DNA from: Streptomyces sp. NBC_01268
Lineage (GTDB): Bacteria; Actinomycetota; Actinomycetes; Streptomycetales; Streptomycetaceae
Reading direction: 5' to 3'
Assembly (NCBI RefSeq): GCF_036240795.1
Contig: NZ_CP108454.1
Location: 2,604,001 to 2,668,000 of the forward strand
Length of the DNA: 64,000 bases
The notes beneath the pieces were generated by a model. It saw nothing but the letters and a program-made list of their open reading frames with translations. It made no database searches and was not told where the DNA came from. This document shows positions 26,114-35,502 of this stretch, piece after piece. Position 1 is the stretch's first letter, and the number at the start of each line of letters is the position of its first letter. A program made the translations under genes and the position numbers.

Positions 26114-27145
26114 ATGGCGAAGATCAAGCCCAGCAAGGGCGCCCCGTACGCGCGCATCCTCGGCGTCGGCGGCTACCGCCCGACCCGTGTGGTGCCCAAC
26201 GAGGTGATCCTGGAGAAGATCGACTCCTCCGACGAGTGGATCCGCTCGCGCTCCGGCATCGCCACCCGCCACTGGGCGTCCCCCGAGGAGACCGTCACCG
26301 CGATGTCGGTGGAGGCCTCCGGCAAGGCGATCGCCGACGCCGGGATCTCTCCCGAGCAGATCGGCGCGGTCGTCGTCTCCACGGTGTCGCACTTCAAGCA
26401 GACCCCGGCGGTGGCCACCGAGATCGCCGACAAGATCGGTGCCGGCAAGCCGGCCGCGTTCGACATCTCCGCCGGCTGCGCGGGCTTCGGCTACGGCCTC
26501 ACCCTCGCCAAGGGCATGATCGTCGAGGGTTCGGCCGAGTACGTGCTGGTGATCGGCGTGGAGCGGCTGAGCGACCTGACGGACCTGGAGGACCGCGCGA
26601 CGGCCTTCCTGTTCGGCGACGGTGCCGGCGCCGTGGTCGTCGGCCCCTCGGACGAGCCGCACATCGGCCCCACCGTGTGGGGTTCGGAGGGCGACAAGTC
26701 CGAGACGATCAAGCAGACCGTGCCGTGGAACGACTTCCACCTCGGCGACGTCTCGAAGCTGCCCCTCAACGAGCAGGGCGAGATCAAGTTCCCGGCCATC
26801 ACGCAGGAGGGCCAGGCGGTCTTCCGCTGGGCCGTCTTCGAGATGGCGAAGGTCGCCCAGCAGGCGCTGGACGCCGCCGGGATCTCGGCGGACGACCTGG
26901 ACGTCTTCATCCCGCACCAGGCCAACATGCGGATCATCGACTCGATGGTGAAGACCCTCAAGCTGCCGGAGCACGTCACGGTCGCCCGTGACGTGGAGAC
27001 CACCGGCAACACCTCGGCCGCCTCGATTCCGCTCGCGATGGAGCGGCTCCTGGCGACCGGCAAGGCCAAGAGCGGCGACACGGCGCTCATCATCGGCTTC
27101 GGGGCGGGTCTCGTCTTCGCCGCGACGGTCGTTACTCTCCCCTAG
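26114..27145 (+). CDS. fabH: Beta-ketoacyl-ACP synthase III
   Basis: A 343-residue KAS III that starts chain building by condensing an acyl-CoA primer (often branched in Streptomyces) with malonyl-ACP. The Cys-His-Asn triad is visible: Cys122 in SAGCAGFGYG, His in FIPHQANMRI and Asn in TTGNTSAAS. ATG 26114 is preferred to GTG 26102, which lies within the AAGGAG site itself. Second gene of the cluster, 18 bases after fabD. Confidence 0.98.
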   Translation: MAKIKPSKGAPYARILGVGGYRPTRVVPNEVILEKIDSSDEWIRSRSGIATRHWASPEETVTAMSVEASGKAIADAGISPEQIGAVVVSTVSHFKQTPAVATEIADKIGAGKPAAFDISAGCAGFGYGLTLAKGMIVEGSAEYVLVIGVERLSDLTDLEDRATAFLFGDGAGAVVVGPSDEPHIGPTVWGSEGDKSETIKQTVPWNDFHLGDVSKLPLNEQGEIKFPAITQEGQAVFRWAVFEMAKVAQQALDAAGISADDLDVFIPHQANMRIIDSMVKTLKLPEHVTVARDVETTGNTSAASIPLAMERLLATGKAKSGDTALIIGFGAGLVFAATVVTLP

Positions 27146-27149
27146 GCAC

Positions 27150-27176
27150 TCCGGATCTCCCGGAAGCCTCTTTTTT
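27150..27176 (+). terminator. Weak hairpin plus T-run between fabH and acpP
   Basis: TCCGG-ATCTC-CCGGA is followed six bases on by six T residues. It could be a partial terminator or an RNA-processing point that separates fabH from acpP expression. The 5-pair stem is short. Confidence 0.45.
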
Positions 27177-27204
27177 CTCAGCACACACAAGAAGGAGCGC
27201 CACC

Positions 27205-27453
27205 ATGGCCGCCACCCAGGAAGAGATCGTCGCCGGTCTCGCCGACATCGTGAACGAGATCGCCGGCATCCCGGTCGAGGACGTCGCGATCGAGAAGTCC
27301 TTCACCGATGACCTGGACGTCGACTCCCTGTCCATGGTCGAGGTCGTCGTGGCCGCCGAAGAGCGCTTCGACGTCAAGATCCCCGACGAGGACGTCAAGA
27401 ACCTCAAGACGGTCGGCGACGCGACCGAGTACATCCTGAAGCACCAGGCCTGA
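27205..27453 (+). CDS. acpP: Acyl carrier protein of fatty-acid synthesis
   Basis: An 82-residue, strongly acidic four-helix carrier protein. The phosphopantetheine attachment motif is DVDSLSMVEVV with Ser41. AAGAAGGAG lies upstream of ATG 27205. It is placed between fabH and fabF as in other streptomycetes, and hairpins lie on both sides of it. Confidence 0.98.
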   Translation: MAATQEEIVAGLADIVNEIAGIPVEDVAIEKSFTDDLDVDSLSMVEVVVAAEERFDVKIPDEDVKNLKTVGDATEYILKHQA

Positions 27454-27475
27454 TTCGGGCCTAGCTGACCCGGTT

Positions 27476-27501
27476 CGCCACCCAGCGGTGGCGCCGCTTT
27501 T
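27476..27501 (+). terminator. Hairpin with short T-run after acpP
   Basis: CGCCACC-CAGC-GGTGGCG is a perfect 7-pair stem with a tetraloop, followed by CCGCTTTT, in the acpP-fabF gap. It may end some transcripts or stabilise the acpP 3' end while letting others reach fabF. Confidence 0.55.
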
Positions 27502-27532
27502 CGACCATCACACACATGGAGAAAGAATTCCT

Positions 27533-28795
27533 GTGAGCTCGACCAATCGCACCGTGGTCGTCACCGGTATCGGCGCAACCACTCCGCTGGGTGGCGACTC
27601 CGCTTCCACCTGGGAGGGCCTCCTCGCCGGACGCTCCGGCGTGAAGCCCCTGGAGGGCGAGCGCTTCGAGGAGCTGCCCGTACGGATCGCCGCGCGCGTC
27701 GCGGTGGAGCCGTCCGAGGTCCTGCCCCGCCCGCTGGCCCGCAAGCTGGACCGCTCGGCGCAGTTCGCGCTGATCGCGGCCCGCGAGGCGTGGGCCGACG
27801 CGGGCTACACCGCGCCCGCCGGCGAGGACGAGAAGATCGTGCCCGAGCGGCTCGGTTCCGTCATCGCCTCCGGCATCGGCGGCGTCACCACCCTGCTCGA
27901 CCAGTACGACGTGCTGAAGGAGTCCGGCGTGCGCCGCGTCTCCCCGCACACCGTGCCGATGCTGATGCCCAACAGCCCCTCCGCCAACGTCGGCCTGGAG
28001 GTGAACGCCCGGGCGGGCGTCCACACCCCGGTCTCCGCGTGCGCGTCGGGTGCCGAGGCGATCGGCTACGCCGTCGAGATGATCCGTACCGGCCGTGCCG
28101 ACGTGGTCGTCGCGGGCGGCACCGAGGCGGCGATCCACCCGCTGCCGATCGCGGCCTTCGCCAACATGATGGCGATGTCCAAGAACAACGACGAGCCCCA
28201 GCAGGCCTCGCGCCCCTACGACAAGGGCCGGGACGGCTTCGTCCTGGGCGAGGGCGCCGGCGTGGTCGTGCTGGAGTCCGAGGAGCACGCGAAGGCGCGC
28301 GGCGCGAAGATCTACTGCGAGGTGCTGGGCCAGGGCCTGTCGGCCGACAGCCACCACATCGCGCAGCCCGAGCCGACCGGCCGGGGCATCGCCGCGGCGC
28401 TACAGAACCTCCTCGACGCGACGGACCTGAAGCCGTCCGAGGTCGTCCACCTCAACGCCCACGCCACGTCGACCCCGCAGGGCGACGTCGCCGAGATCAA
28501 GGCGCTGCGCAAGGTCCTGGGCGACGACCTGGACCACGTCGCGGTCTCCGCGACCAAGTCGATGACGGGCCACCTCCTGGGCGGCGCCGGCGGCATCGAG
28601 ACCGTCGCGACGGTCCTGGCCCTCCACCACCGGCTGGCCCCGCCGACGATCAACGTCACCGACCTCGACCCCGAGGTCGACGCCGACATCGTGCTGAACG
28701 AGCCGCGCGAGCTGCCCCAGGGCTCGATCGCCGCGATCAACAACTCGTTCGGGTTCGGCGGCCACAACGTGGTGCTGGCGTTCCGTTCGGTCTGA
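27533..28795 (+). CDS. fabF: Beta-ketoacyl-ACP synthase II
   Basis: A 420-residue elongating condensing enzyme. Catalytic Cys170 is in VSACASGAEA; the two His residues lie in HLNAHATSTPQGD and in MTGHLLGGAGG; the GFGGHN loop closes the protein. GTG 27533 has GGAGAAAG upstream, and the family begins near RTVVVTGIGATTPLG. Last gene of the cluster, followed by a strong palindromic terminator. Confidence 0.98.
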   Translation: MSSTNRTVVVTGIGATTPLGGDSASTWEGLLAGRSGVKPLEGERFEELPVRIAARVAVEPSEVLPRPLARKLDRSAQFALIAAREAWADAGYTAPAGEDEKIVPERLGSVIASGIGGVTTLLDQYDVLKESGVRRVSPHTVPMLMPNSPSANVGLEVNARAGVHTPVSACASGAEAIGYAVEMIRTGRADVVVAGGTEAAIHPLPIAAFANMMAMSKNNDEPQQASRPYDKGRDGFVLGEGAGVVVLESEEHAKARGAKIYCEVLGQGLSADSHHIAQPEPTGRGIAAALQNLLDATDLKPSEVVHLNAHATSTPQGDVAEIKALRKVLGDDLDHVAVSATKSMTGHLLGGAGGIETVATVLALHHRLAPPTINVTDLDPEVDADIVLNEPRELPQGSIAAINNSFGFGGHNVVLAFRSV

Positions 28796-28823
28796 TCCGT
28801 GCCGTGACGTTCCGTCACAGGTG

Positions 28824-28853
28824 AGGCCCACCCCCCGGCCGGGGGGTGGGCCT
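28824..28853. terminator. Perfect 30-base palindrome terminator after fabF
   Basis: AGGCCCACCCCCCGG is followed at once by its exact reverse complement. It sits between convergent fabF and the PQQ-propeller gene and should stop transcription from both sides. Confidence 0.88.
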
Positions 28854-28872
28854 CCGTCGTTCCCGCGCGGTG

Positions 28873-30471
28873 TCAGCGGATCGCGAACACCGCCGGTTCG
28901 CCGCTCATCGAGAGGTGGTTGACGACGACGTGCCCGCCCGCGACCGGGAAGAGCTCCGGATAGATCGAGGTGAGGCCGTCCTCGCCCTCGGGGACGCGCT
29001 GGGAGCGTACGCGCCCCGTGGCGGCGTCGAGCAGGACGACCTTCGGGGCCTTGAGGGTGCGGACGAGCAGGGCGAGGGTGCCGTCGGGCTGCCGGGCCAG
29101 CGCGTCGACCATGAGCTCGTCGGAGTCCGCCACCTCGTGCTCCCACAGCTTGCGGCCGTCCTTGAGGGAGTAGCCGACCGTCTTCTCGGCCACGGACGAG
29201 CTCCGCTCCACGCGGGCGACGAGCACGTCGCCGAAGACCAGGGGGCGGTCGTCGTCGAAGACGACGACGGTCCCGTCGGGTCCCGAGAGCGGCACGGTGG
29301 CGGTCGGCGCGCCCGTGTCGTCGAAGCCGAGCAGGGCGCGGGTGCCCCGGTCGTCCCGTTCGAGGAGCGCGACGACCGCGGGGGCGACCGACACGACCCG
29401 GGCCTGGACGGTGGACTCCACGGGCAGGGCGCGGGTCCAGAGCTCCTTGCCGGTGGCCGGGTCGAGGGCGAGCAGGCGGGCTCTGTCGCCGCACTGCTCG
29501 ACGAGGAGCGCGCGGGTGGCGTCCGCGTCGAGGGACGGGATCGCGCACCCCTTGCCGAGGGCCCGCTGCCAGCGTTGCGCGCCGCTCTCGGCGGCGCGGC
29601 CGCGGACCGTGCCGCCCTCGACGGCGACGGCGACGGTGCCGCCGACGGCGATGCCCCGAGCGGGGACCCCGTCACCGCCGACGCGCTGCTTCCACAGGAC
29701 CTTGCCGGTGCCGGTGTGGACGGCGACGAGCGTCGCGCAGGGCTTGTCGTGGCGTCCGTACGCGAGGAGGCCGATGTTCCCGTCGACACGCGGGCTCATC
29801 ACGCAGACGGCCTCACGGGCGGGCACGGCGACGTTCCAGCGCACCTTCCCGTCGGCGCCGCCGTACGCGTGGAGGCCGTCGAGCCGCCCGTCGACGATGC
29901 CGTCGGGCAGGCCCCAGGTGCCGGGCCCCTGGCCGTCGCCGACCCGGGGCACCTGCCAGGCGAGGGTCGGCCGGGCGGGCGGCTTCGATTCCGGGCGCCC
30001 CGCGGCGGTCCCGTCCTCGCCGGCCGGCCACACGCCCCAGGCGCCGGCCAGCAGTCCGAGGCAGACGGCGACGGCGAGGGCCGCGCGTTCGGCGCCGCCG
30101 AGCCGGGACGAGCGCGGCGCGGCGGGCTCCCGCTCCTCCTTGCCGAGGAGCACGGCGGGCCGCACCCTCGCCTCGGACCCCGTCGGTCCCCAGGCCTTGG
30201 CGTTCCGGGGGATCGCGTCGCGGGGCTCCTCCGGCGGGACCTTTCGGCCGCGCCGCCCGAGGACGTGGCCGGCCCGGCCGACCGCCAGGAGCCCCGCTCC
30301 GGCGAGCAGCCACCACCACACGGCGGCGCCCTCGGGCCAGGAACCCTGGCACTCGTAGCTCATCCCGCCCAGGCCCCGGACCACGAAGCCGCCGAGCAGC
30401 ACGGCCGCGGCGCCGAACGCGGCCCCCGACAGCAGAACGACGGCCGTCGAGGCCGCCGTACGTCCCTGCAT
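28873..30471 (-). CDS. Membrane protein with PQQ-like beta-propeller domain
   Basis: A 532-residue protein: hydrophobic helices at about 8-32, 48-66 and 145-168, with a basic cytosolic segment between the second and third, then a large extracytoplasmic domain (about 185-532) of repeated PQQ-like propeller blades with Trp signatures (GKVRWNVAVP, GKVLWKQRVG, GKELWTRALP, GRKLWEHEV). Such propellers bind ligands or protein partners; nothing identifies PQQ enzymatic activity. It lies 52 bases after DUF3145 on the same strand, so the two may be co-transcribed. Confidence 0.8.
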   Translation of the reverse strand: MQGRTAASTAVVLLSGAAFGAAAVLLGGFVVRGLGGMSYECQGSWPEGAAVWWWLLAGAGLLAVGRAGHVLGRRGRKVPPEEPRDAIPRNAKAWGPTGSEARVRPAVLLGKEEREPAAPRSSRLGGAERAALAVAVCLGLLAGAWGVWPAGEDGTAAGRPESKPPARPTLAWQVPRVGDGQGPGTWGLPDGIVDGRLDGLHAYGGADGKVRWNVAVPAREAVCVMSPRVDGNIGLLAYGRHDKPCATLVAVHTGTGKVLWKQRVGGDGVPARGIAVGGTVAVAVEGGTVRGRAAESGAQRWQRALGKGCAIPSLDADATRALLVEQCGDRARLLALDPATGKELWTRALPVESTVQARVVSVAPAVVALLERDDRGTRALLGFDDTGAPTATVPLSGPDGTVVVFDDDRPLVFGDVLVARVERSSSVAEKTVGYSLKDGRKLWEHEVADSDELMVDALARQPDGTLALLVRTLKAPKVVLLDAATGRVRSQRVPEGEDGLTSIYPELFPVAGGHVVVNHLSMSGEPAVFAIR

Positions 30472-30523
30472 CGCTTCCCCCCCACCTCACGGGACCCGCC
30501 CCCTGCGGGCCCCGGCGGGGAAT

Positions 30524-31018
30524 CTAGACCACCTGGTGCAGCCAGCGCACCGGAGCCCCCTCGCCCGCGTAGCGGAAGGGTTCCAGCTCGTCGTCCCAGG
30601 GTTTGCCGAGGAGCCGGGCGATCTCCGCCTCGAGCACCGTCTCGCCCTGGGCCGCGCGGGCCAGGGCGGCGCGCAGGCGGTCCTCGGGGACGAGGATGTC
30701 GCCGTGGATGCCGGTGACGGCGTGGAAGATGCCCAGGGCGGGGGTGGCGCTGTAGCGCTCGCCCTCGGCGGTGGGGCAGGGTTCCGCGGTCACCTCGAAG
30801 CGGAGCATCTGCCAGCCGCGCAGGGCGGAGGCGAGTGTGGAGGCGGTGCCGGTCTGCCCCTTCCAGGAGAACTCGGCTCTCCAGGTGCCGGGGGACGCCG
30901 GCTGGCGGATCCAGTCGAGCTGGACCCTCGCACCGAGGACGCCCGCGACCGCCCATTCGACGTGCGGGCAGAGCGCACGCGGTGCGGAGTGTACGTACAG
31001 GACTCCACGTGTCGTCAC
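30524..31018 (-). CDS. DUF3145 domain protein
   Basis: A 164-residue soluble protein of the actinobacterial DUF3145 family, recognised by VTTRGVLYVHSAPRALCPHV at the N-terminus and by FSWKGQTGTAS and WDDELEPFRYAGEG later. GTG 31018 is preceded by GGAGG. Its function is unknown; it is commonly found next to the fab cluster in actinobacteria, and here it faces fabF across the propeller protein gene. Confidence 0.88.
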   Translation of the reverse strand: MTTRGVLYVHSAPRALCPHVEWAVAGVLGARVQLDWIRQPASPGTWRAEFSWKGQTGTASTLASALRGWQMLRFEVTAEPCPTAEGERYSATPALGIFHAVTGIHGDILVPEDRLRAALARAAQGETVLEAEIARLLGKPWDDELEPFRYAGEGAPVRWLHQVV

Positions 31019-31275
31019 CGGGACCTCCAGTGTGGGACGAGGTTCACCTTGCCCAGCGGCCTCAGTAAACACATCAGGAGTAGATCTTCGCAAACCCCCA
31101 AAAAGGGGACAGCAAGTGACGTGATGTAATTTACCGGACCCATTCGGCCGAGGCGCCTCTGGTTCGACGGGGAAAAGCTACCGTGCCGCACCCGCATCGG
31201 GGTGACGTACGGTCGGTCAGGGGCGGGTGGACACCAAGCATTCACTCGCGAGGACGCCGAGGAGGGGCCCCGGGG

Positions 31276-32169
31276 ATGCGCGGGCGACGTCGATTCCGAA
31301 CCACCGCCGCCGCGGTCGCGCTGCTGTGCGTCGCGGTGCTGCCGGGCTGCTCGGCCGACGGCCCGGCCGACGCCGCGCGTCCGGCCGCCACCCCGTCGAG
31401 GCCGGGACCGGCCCCGAGGCCGACGCCCCTGTGGGACCCCTCCCCCGGCTCCGTGGCCGCCGTCGGGGACTCCATCACCCGCGCCTTCGACGCCTGCGCG
31501 GTCCTGGCGGACTGCCCCGAGGCGTCCTGGGCGACCGGCACCGACACGGGCGTCGACAGCCTGGCCCTGCGGCTGCTCGGGCCCGAGGGCGTGGCCGGCC
31601 GGAGCTGGAACCTGGCCCGCACCGGGGCGCGGATGGCGGAGCTGCCGGAGCAGATGGCCGCGGCGGCGGCCGAACGCCCCGAGCTGGTCACGGTCATGAT
31701 GGGCGCGAACGACGCGTGCCGGGAGCGGCCCGAGCTGATGACCCCGGTCGAGGACTTCCGGGCCTCGTTCACGGCGGCGCTCGGCCGGCTGCGGGCCGGG
31801 GCGCCGAAGGCGCAGGTGTACGTGTCGAGCCTGCCGGACCTGAAGCGCCTGTGGGCGACGGGACGGGTCAGCCCGATGGGCCGTCAGGTGTGGAGCCTGG
31901 GCGTCTGCGGGGCGATGCTGGCGGACCCGGAGGACCTGGGACCGGCGGCTCAGGAGCGCAGGAACCGGGTGCGGGACCGGGTGGTCGCGTACAACGGGGT
32001 CCTCCGGGAGGTGTGCGCGAAGGACGCGCGCTGCCGTGACGACGGCGGGGCGGTGTTCGGCTTCCGCTTCGAGGGCGGGCAGCTGAGCCCGTGGGACTGG
32101 TTCCACCCGAGCCGGGACGGGCAGGCGCGGCTCGCGGAGATCGCGTACCGGCGGATCACCGCGCGGTAG
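31276..32169 (+). CDS. SGNH/GDSL hydrolase lipoprotein
   Basis: A 297-residue predicted lipoprotein with lipobox LPGC (Cys about 25), a Pro-rich linker, then an SGNH fold: block I AVGDSITRAF (Ser), block II Gly near RTGARM, block III GANDACRE (Asn) and block V DWFHPSRDG (Asp, His). It should be an extracellular esterase or lipase; the substrate is unknown. ATG 31276 has GAGGAGGGG upstream. A stem-loop follows it before the convergent beta-glucosidase gene. Confidence 0.9.
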   Translation: MRGRRRFRTTAAAVALLCVAVLPGCSADGPADAARPAATPSRPGPAPRPTPLWDPSPGSVAAVGDSITRAFDACAVLADCPEASWATGTDTGVDSLALRLLGPEGVAGRSWNLARTGARMAELPEQMAAAAAERPELVTVMMGANDACRERPELMTPVEDFRASFTAALGRLRAGAPKAQVYVSSLPDLKRLWATGRVSPMGRQVWSLGVCGAMLADPEDLGPAAQERRNRVRDRVVAYNGVLREVCAKDARCRDDGGAVFGFRFEGGQLSPWDWFHPSRDGQARLAEIAYRRITAR

Positions 32170-32185
32170 GGGACGACGGCGGGCC

Positions 32186-32213
32186 CCGGGGCGGGAGTCA
32201 GGTTCCGCCCCGG
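32186..32213. terminator. Stem-loop between SGNH hydrolase and beta-glucosidase genes
   Basis: CCGGGGCGG and CCGCCCCGG form a 9-pair stem with a 10-base loop between convergent genes; a second palindrome GGGACCGGTCCC follows directly. Confidence 0.65.
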
Positions 32214-32237
32214 GACCGGTCCCGGGGACCCCGGAGG

Positions 32238-34673
32238 TCAGAGCTCCAGGGTCGCGGTCAGGCGCGCGTCGGCCAGCGAGTGCGCGGCGAGCACCTCGTA
32301 GCCGCCGGTGACGAGGGTCCAGGCGGATCGCTCCTCGTCCCAGATCTCGAAGGCGCGGCGGGGCAGTTCGACGGTCGTCTCGACGGTCTCTCCCGGGGCG
32401 GCCTCGACGCTCGCGAAGGCGGCCAGCCAGCGGGCCGGGCGCTCCACGGAGTCACCGACGGGCGCCAGGTAGAGCTGGACGGTCTCGCGGCCGGTGCGCT
32501 CACCGGTGTTGGTGAGGCGGACGGTGGCGCCGTCCGGGGTGACGACGAGGGAGTCGTACGTCCAGGTGGTGTAGCCGAGGCCGTGACCGAAGGGGTACGC
32601 GGGGGCGGTGCCCGCCTTGTCCCAGGCCCGGTAGCCGATGAACACGCCCTCCTTGTACGGGAGTTCGCCGTCGGTCGGGGTGACCTCGGTGACCGGGACG
32701 TCGGCCAGGGCGACGGGCCAGGTGGTGGGGAGACGGCCGCCGGGCTCCTCGGCGCCGGTGAGGACGTCGGCGAGCGCGGCGCCGCCCTCCTGGCCGGGGA
32801 ACCAGCTGAGCAGGACCGCGGCGACCTCCTCGCGCCAGGGCATCTCGACCGGGGAGCCGGCGTTGACGACGACGACGGTGTTCGGGTTGGCGGCGGCGAC
32901 GGCCCGGACGAGGTCGTCCTGGCGGCCGGGGAGGGTGAGGTCCTTGCGGTCGAAGCCCTCGGACTCGACGCGTTCGGTGGTGGCGACGACCACGATGGCG
33001 GTGTCGGCGGCGCGGGCCGCCTCGACGGCTTCGGCGATCAGTTCGTCGGGGTCACGGCGCGGACCGAGGTGGACGAAGGAGAACATGACGGCCGGGAGCG
33101 GGGCCGCGAACTCCTTGTCCAGGGTGTGCAGCAGGGAGACCTCGACGGTCTCGCCGGCGGTGAGGGCGACCCGGCCGCGCTCGACCGGCGAGCCGAAGAA
33201 GGCCTCGAAGGGGTCGGTCTCGGGGCCCATGGCCTGGACGCCGTCGAAGAGGGCCTCCCCGGCGACGGTGAGGGCGAAGGCGCCGAGGCCGCGGGTGCCG
33301 AAGGAGTGCTCGCCGCTCTCGCGGGGCGTGAAGCTGCCGATGACCTCGACGGAGGCGAGGGCCTCGTGGGTGACACCGGCCGGGAGGTCGTCGCCGATCC
33401 ACTGGACCTGGCCGTTGGGCAGGGTGCCCTCGCCGAGGACGGTGCCGTCGGCGTCGCGGCAGACCGCACGGAGGGTGAAGCCCTGGTCGGCGGGGGCGAG
33501 TTCCTCGCTGGGGTCGGCGCCGACGCGGAAGGTCAGCGCGCCCTCGGGGAGCGCGGCGGTGAGGCCGTCGAGCGGGGAGACGGTGTGGTCGGGGAAGACC
33601 TGGGCCGAGCCGCCGCCGAGGACGCGGGCGTCGCGGGCGGCGGCGCCGGAGAGGGCGACGCTCCCGGGCTTGAGCGGCAGGGCGCCGTTCTCGTTGCGCA
33701 CGAGGACGAAGCCGCGGCGGGCGACCTCGCGGGCGAGGGCGTCGCCGTCGATGGCGGCGGGCGGCTCGGTGACGACGGCCGGGGCGCCTTCGAGGGCGCC
33801 GACGCGGGCGGCGAGCCGCAGCACGTTGCGCACGGCGGCGTCGACGGCGGACTCCTCGACGTCGCCGGTGCGCACGGCGGCGGCGAGCGCCTCGCCGTAC
33901 ACGGTGTGCGGGCCGGGCATGGCGACGTCGAGGCCGCCCTCGATGTCGCCCTTGGTGTCGCGGGCGGCCATCCAGTCGGAGACGTTGTAGCCGTCGAAGC
34001 CCCACTCGCCGCGCAGGACCTCGTTGACGAGGTACCGGTGCTCGGTCATGGTCGTGCCGTTGATCCGGTTGTAGGCCGTCATGATGCCCCAGGGGTGGGC
34101 GTTTTTGACGATGGCCTCGAAGGGCGCGAGGTAGAGCTCGCGGAGCGGGCGCGGGGCGATCCTGTTGTCGACGGTGAAGCGGTCGGTCTCCGCGTCGTTG
34201 CCGACGTAGTGCTTGACGGTGGTGCCGACGCCGCCGTCCTGGACGCCCTGGACGTAGCCGGTGCCGATGGCGCCGGTGAGGTACGGGTCCTCGCTGTACG
34301 CCTCGAAGTGGCGCCCGCCGAGGGGCGTGCGGTGCAGGTTGACGGTGGGGGCGAGGAGGACGTGGACGCCCTTGCGGCGGGCCTCCTGGGCGAGCAGCCG
34401 GCCGGCCCGGCGGGCGAGCGCGGGGTCCCAGGTGGCGGCGAGGGCGGTCGGGGACGGCAGGGCGACGGAGGGGTCGTCGGCGGTCCAGCGGACGCCTCGG
34501 ACGCCGATCGGGCCGTCGGACATGACCAGGGAGGCCAGCCCGATCTCGGGCAGCGCCGGGAGCGACCACATGTCCTGACCGGCGAGCAGCCGGGTCTTGG
34601 CGTCCAGGTCCAGCTTGGCCAGGGCCGCCTCGACGGCCTCTTCGCGCAGGGTGTCCGCGTTCGTCTCCGGCAC
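32238..34673 (-). CDS. Glycoside hydrolase family 3 beta-glucosidase with PA14 insert
   Basis: An 811-residue cytosolic GH3 enzyme that releases terminal beta-linked glucose (or a related sugar) from oligosaccharides or glycosides. The N-terminal barrel has KHYVGNDAE and the nucleophile Asp in GYNVSDWMAARD; a PA14-like insert occupies about 385-520; the second alpha/beta domain follows and a fibronectin-III-like domain closes the protein (PFGHGLGYTTWTYDSL onward). There is no signal peptide. GTG 34673 has GAGGAGG upstream. Divergent from a TetR gene that probably controls it. Confidence 0.93.
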   Translation of the reverse strand: MPETNADTLREEAVEAALAKLDLDAKTRLLAGQDMWSLPALPEIGLASLVMSDGPIGVRGVRWTADDPSVALPSPTALAATWDPALARRAGRLLAQEARRKGVHVLLAPTVNLHRTPLGGRHFEAYSEDPYLTGAIGTGYVQGVQDGGVGTTVKHYVGNDAETDRFTVDNRIAPRPLRELYLAPFEAIVKNAHPWGIMTAYNRINGTTMTEHRYLVNEVLRGEWGFDGYNVSDWMAARDTKGDIEGGLDVAMPGPHTVYGEALAAAVRTGDVEESAVDAAVRNVLRLAARVGALEGAPAVVTEPPAAIDGDALAREVARRGFVLVRNENGALPLKPGSVALSGAAARDARVLGGGSAQVFPDHTVSPLDGLTAALPEGALTFRVGADPSEELAPADQGFTLRAVCRDADGTVLGEGTLPNGQVQWIGDDLPAGVTHEALASVEVIGSFTPRESGEHSFGTRGLGAFALTVAGEALFDGVQAMGPETDPFEAFFGSPVERGRVALTAGETVEVSLLHTLDKEFAAPLPAVMFSFVHLGPRRDPDELIAEAVEAARAADTAIVVVATTERVESEGFDRKDLTLPGRQDDLVRAVAAANPNTVVVVNAGSPVEMPWREEVAAVLLSWFPGQEGGAALADVLTGAEEPGGRLPTTWPVALADVPVTEVTPTDGELPYKEGVFIGYRAWDKAGTAPAYPFGHGLGYTTWTYDSLVVTPDGATVRLTNTGERTGRETVQLYLAPVGDSVERPARWLAAFASVEAAPGETVETTVELPRRAFEIWDEERSAWTLVTGGYEVLAAHSLADARLTATLEL

Positions 34674-34718
34674 GGCCTACCTCCTCGTTGAAGTGCTGAT
34701 GCCGCCATGGTGACCCGA

Positions 34719-34738
34719 CTACCTGTAGATCGGTAGGT
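34719..34738. promoter_or_regulatory. Candidate TetR operator upstream of the beta-glucosidase
   Basis: CTACC-N8-GGTAG, with outer AC/GT symmetry, lies in the 151-base gap between the divergent beta-glucosidase and TetR genes. Imperfect; assigned by position. Confidence 0.5.
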
Positions 34739-34824
34739 TACGTTAGCATTTCGTTATCAACGGTGGACCGTCCGGCATGCCGTACGGTCCTCCTGTCAGG
34801 GACCTACGCAAGGGGGACGGGGCG

Positions 34825-35403
34825 ATGGCACGGGCCAGGAGCGAGGAGCGGCGGGCGGAGATCGTCCGCGCCGCCCTCGAAGTGATCGCCGAGCGGGGCT
34901 ACCGGGGCGCCTCCCTCGGCGCGGTCGCCGAGCGGGTCGGACTCACCCAGCAGGGACTGCTGCACTACTTCCCCACCAAGGAGGCGCTGCTCGTCGCCGT
35001 CCTGGAGGAGCGCGACCGCTGGGACACCAGCGGCGGCCAGGAACGCGAGCGCTGGCGCCTCGACCTCATGGAGTCGCTCGTCGAGTACAACGCGATGCGG
35101 CCCGGCATCGTGCAGACCTTCTCCGCGCTGCTCGGCGAGAGCGTCACCGAGGAGCATCCGGCACGGGCCTTCTTCACCGAGCGCTACACCCAGGTGCGGG
35201 AGAACATGGCCGAGGTCCTGCGCGCCGAGTACGGCGACGAACTCCCCGGCGGGCTCACCCCGGAGCGGGTGGCGCCGCTGCTCACGGCGGTCATGGACGG
35301 CCTCCAGTACCAGTGGCTCCTGGACCCGGACGCGGTGGACATGGCGGCGTCCTTCCGGGACTTCCTGGCGCTCCTCAAGGAGGACTCGAAGCGGACGGTG
35401 TGA
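34825..35403 (+). CDS. TetR-family regulator
   Basis: A 192-residue regulator with the TetR helix-turn-helix in the first 55 residues (AEIVRAALEVIAERGYRGAS, then LGAVAERVGLTQQGLLHYFP) and a C-terminal domain of the TetR_C_6/BetI-like type. ATG 34825 is chosen over GTG 34777 because the former follows a GGGGGACGGGG tract. It is likely the local repressor of the divergent GH3 gene, responding to a sugar or glycoside ligand not deducible here. Confidence 0.9.
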   Translation: MARARSEERRAEIVRAALEVIAERGYRGASLGAVAERVGLTQQGLLHYFPTKEALLVAVLEERDRWDTSGGQERERWRLDLMESLVEYNAMRPGIVQTFSALLGESVTEEHPARAFFTERYTQVRENMAEVLRAEYGDELPGGLTPERVAPLLTAVMDGLQYQWLLDPDAVDMAASFRDFLALLKEDSKRTV

Positions 35404-35502
35404 CGGGCGCGTCCTGACGGACACGCGGGGGCTCCGTAGCGGCACCCGGGGAAGGGACGGGATACTTCCGGCGGCCCGTCACCGCCGTACGGAAGGACCC
35501 CC

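Noticed and set aside
31090..31115. CCCC-A5-GGGG hairpin in the gap before the SGNH hydrolase
   Set aside because: A four-pair stem in GC-rich DNA is expected by chance, and it is not followed by a T-run in either direction.
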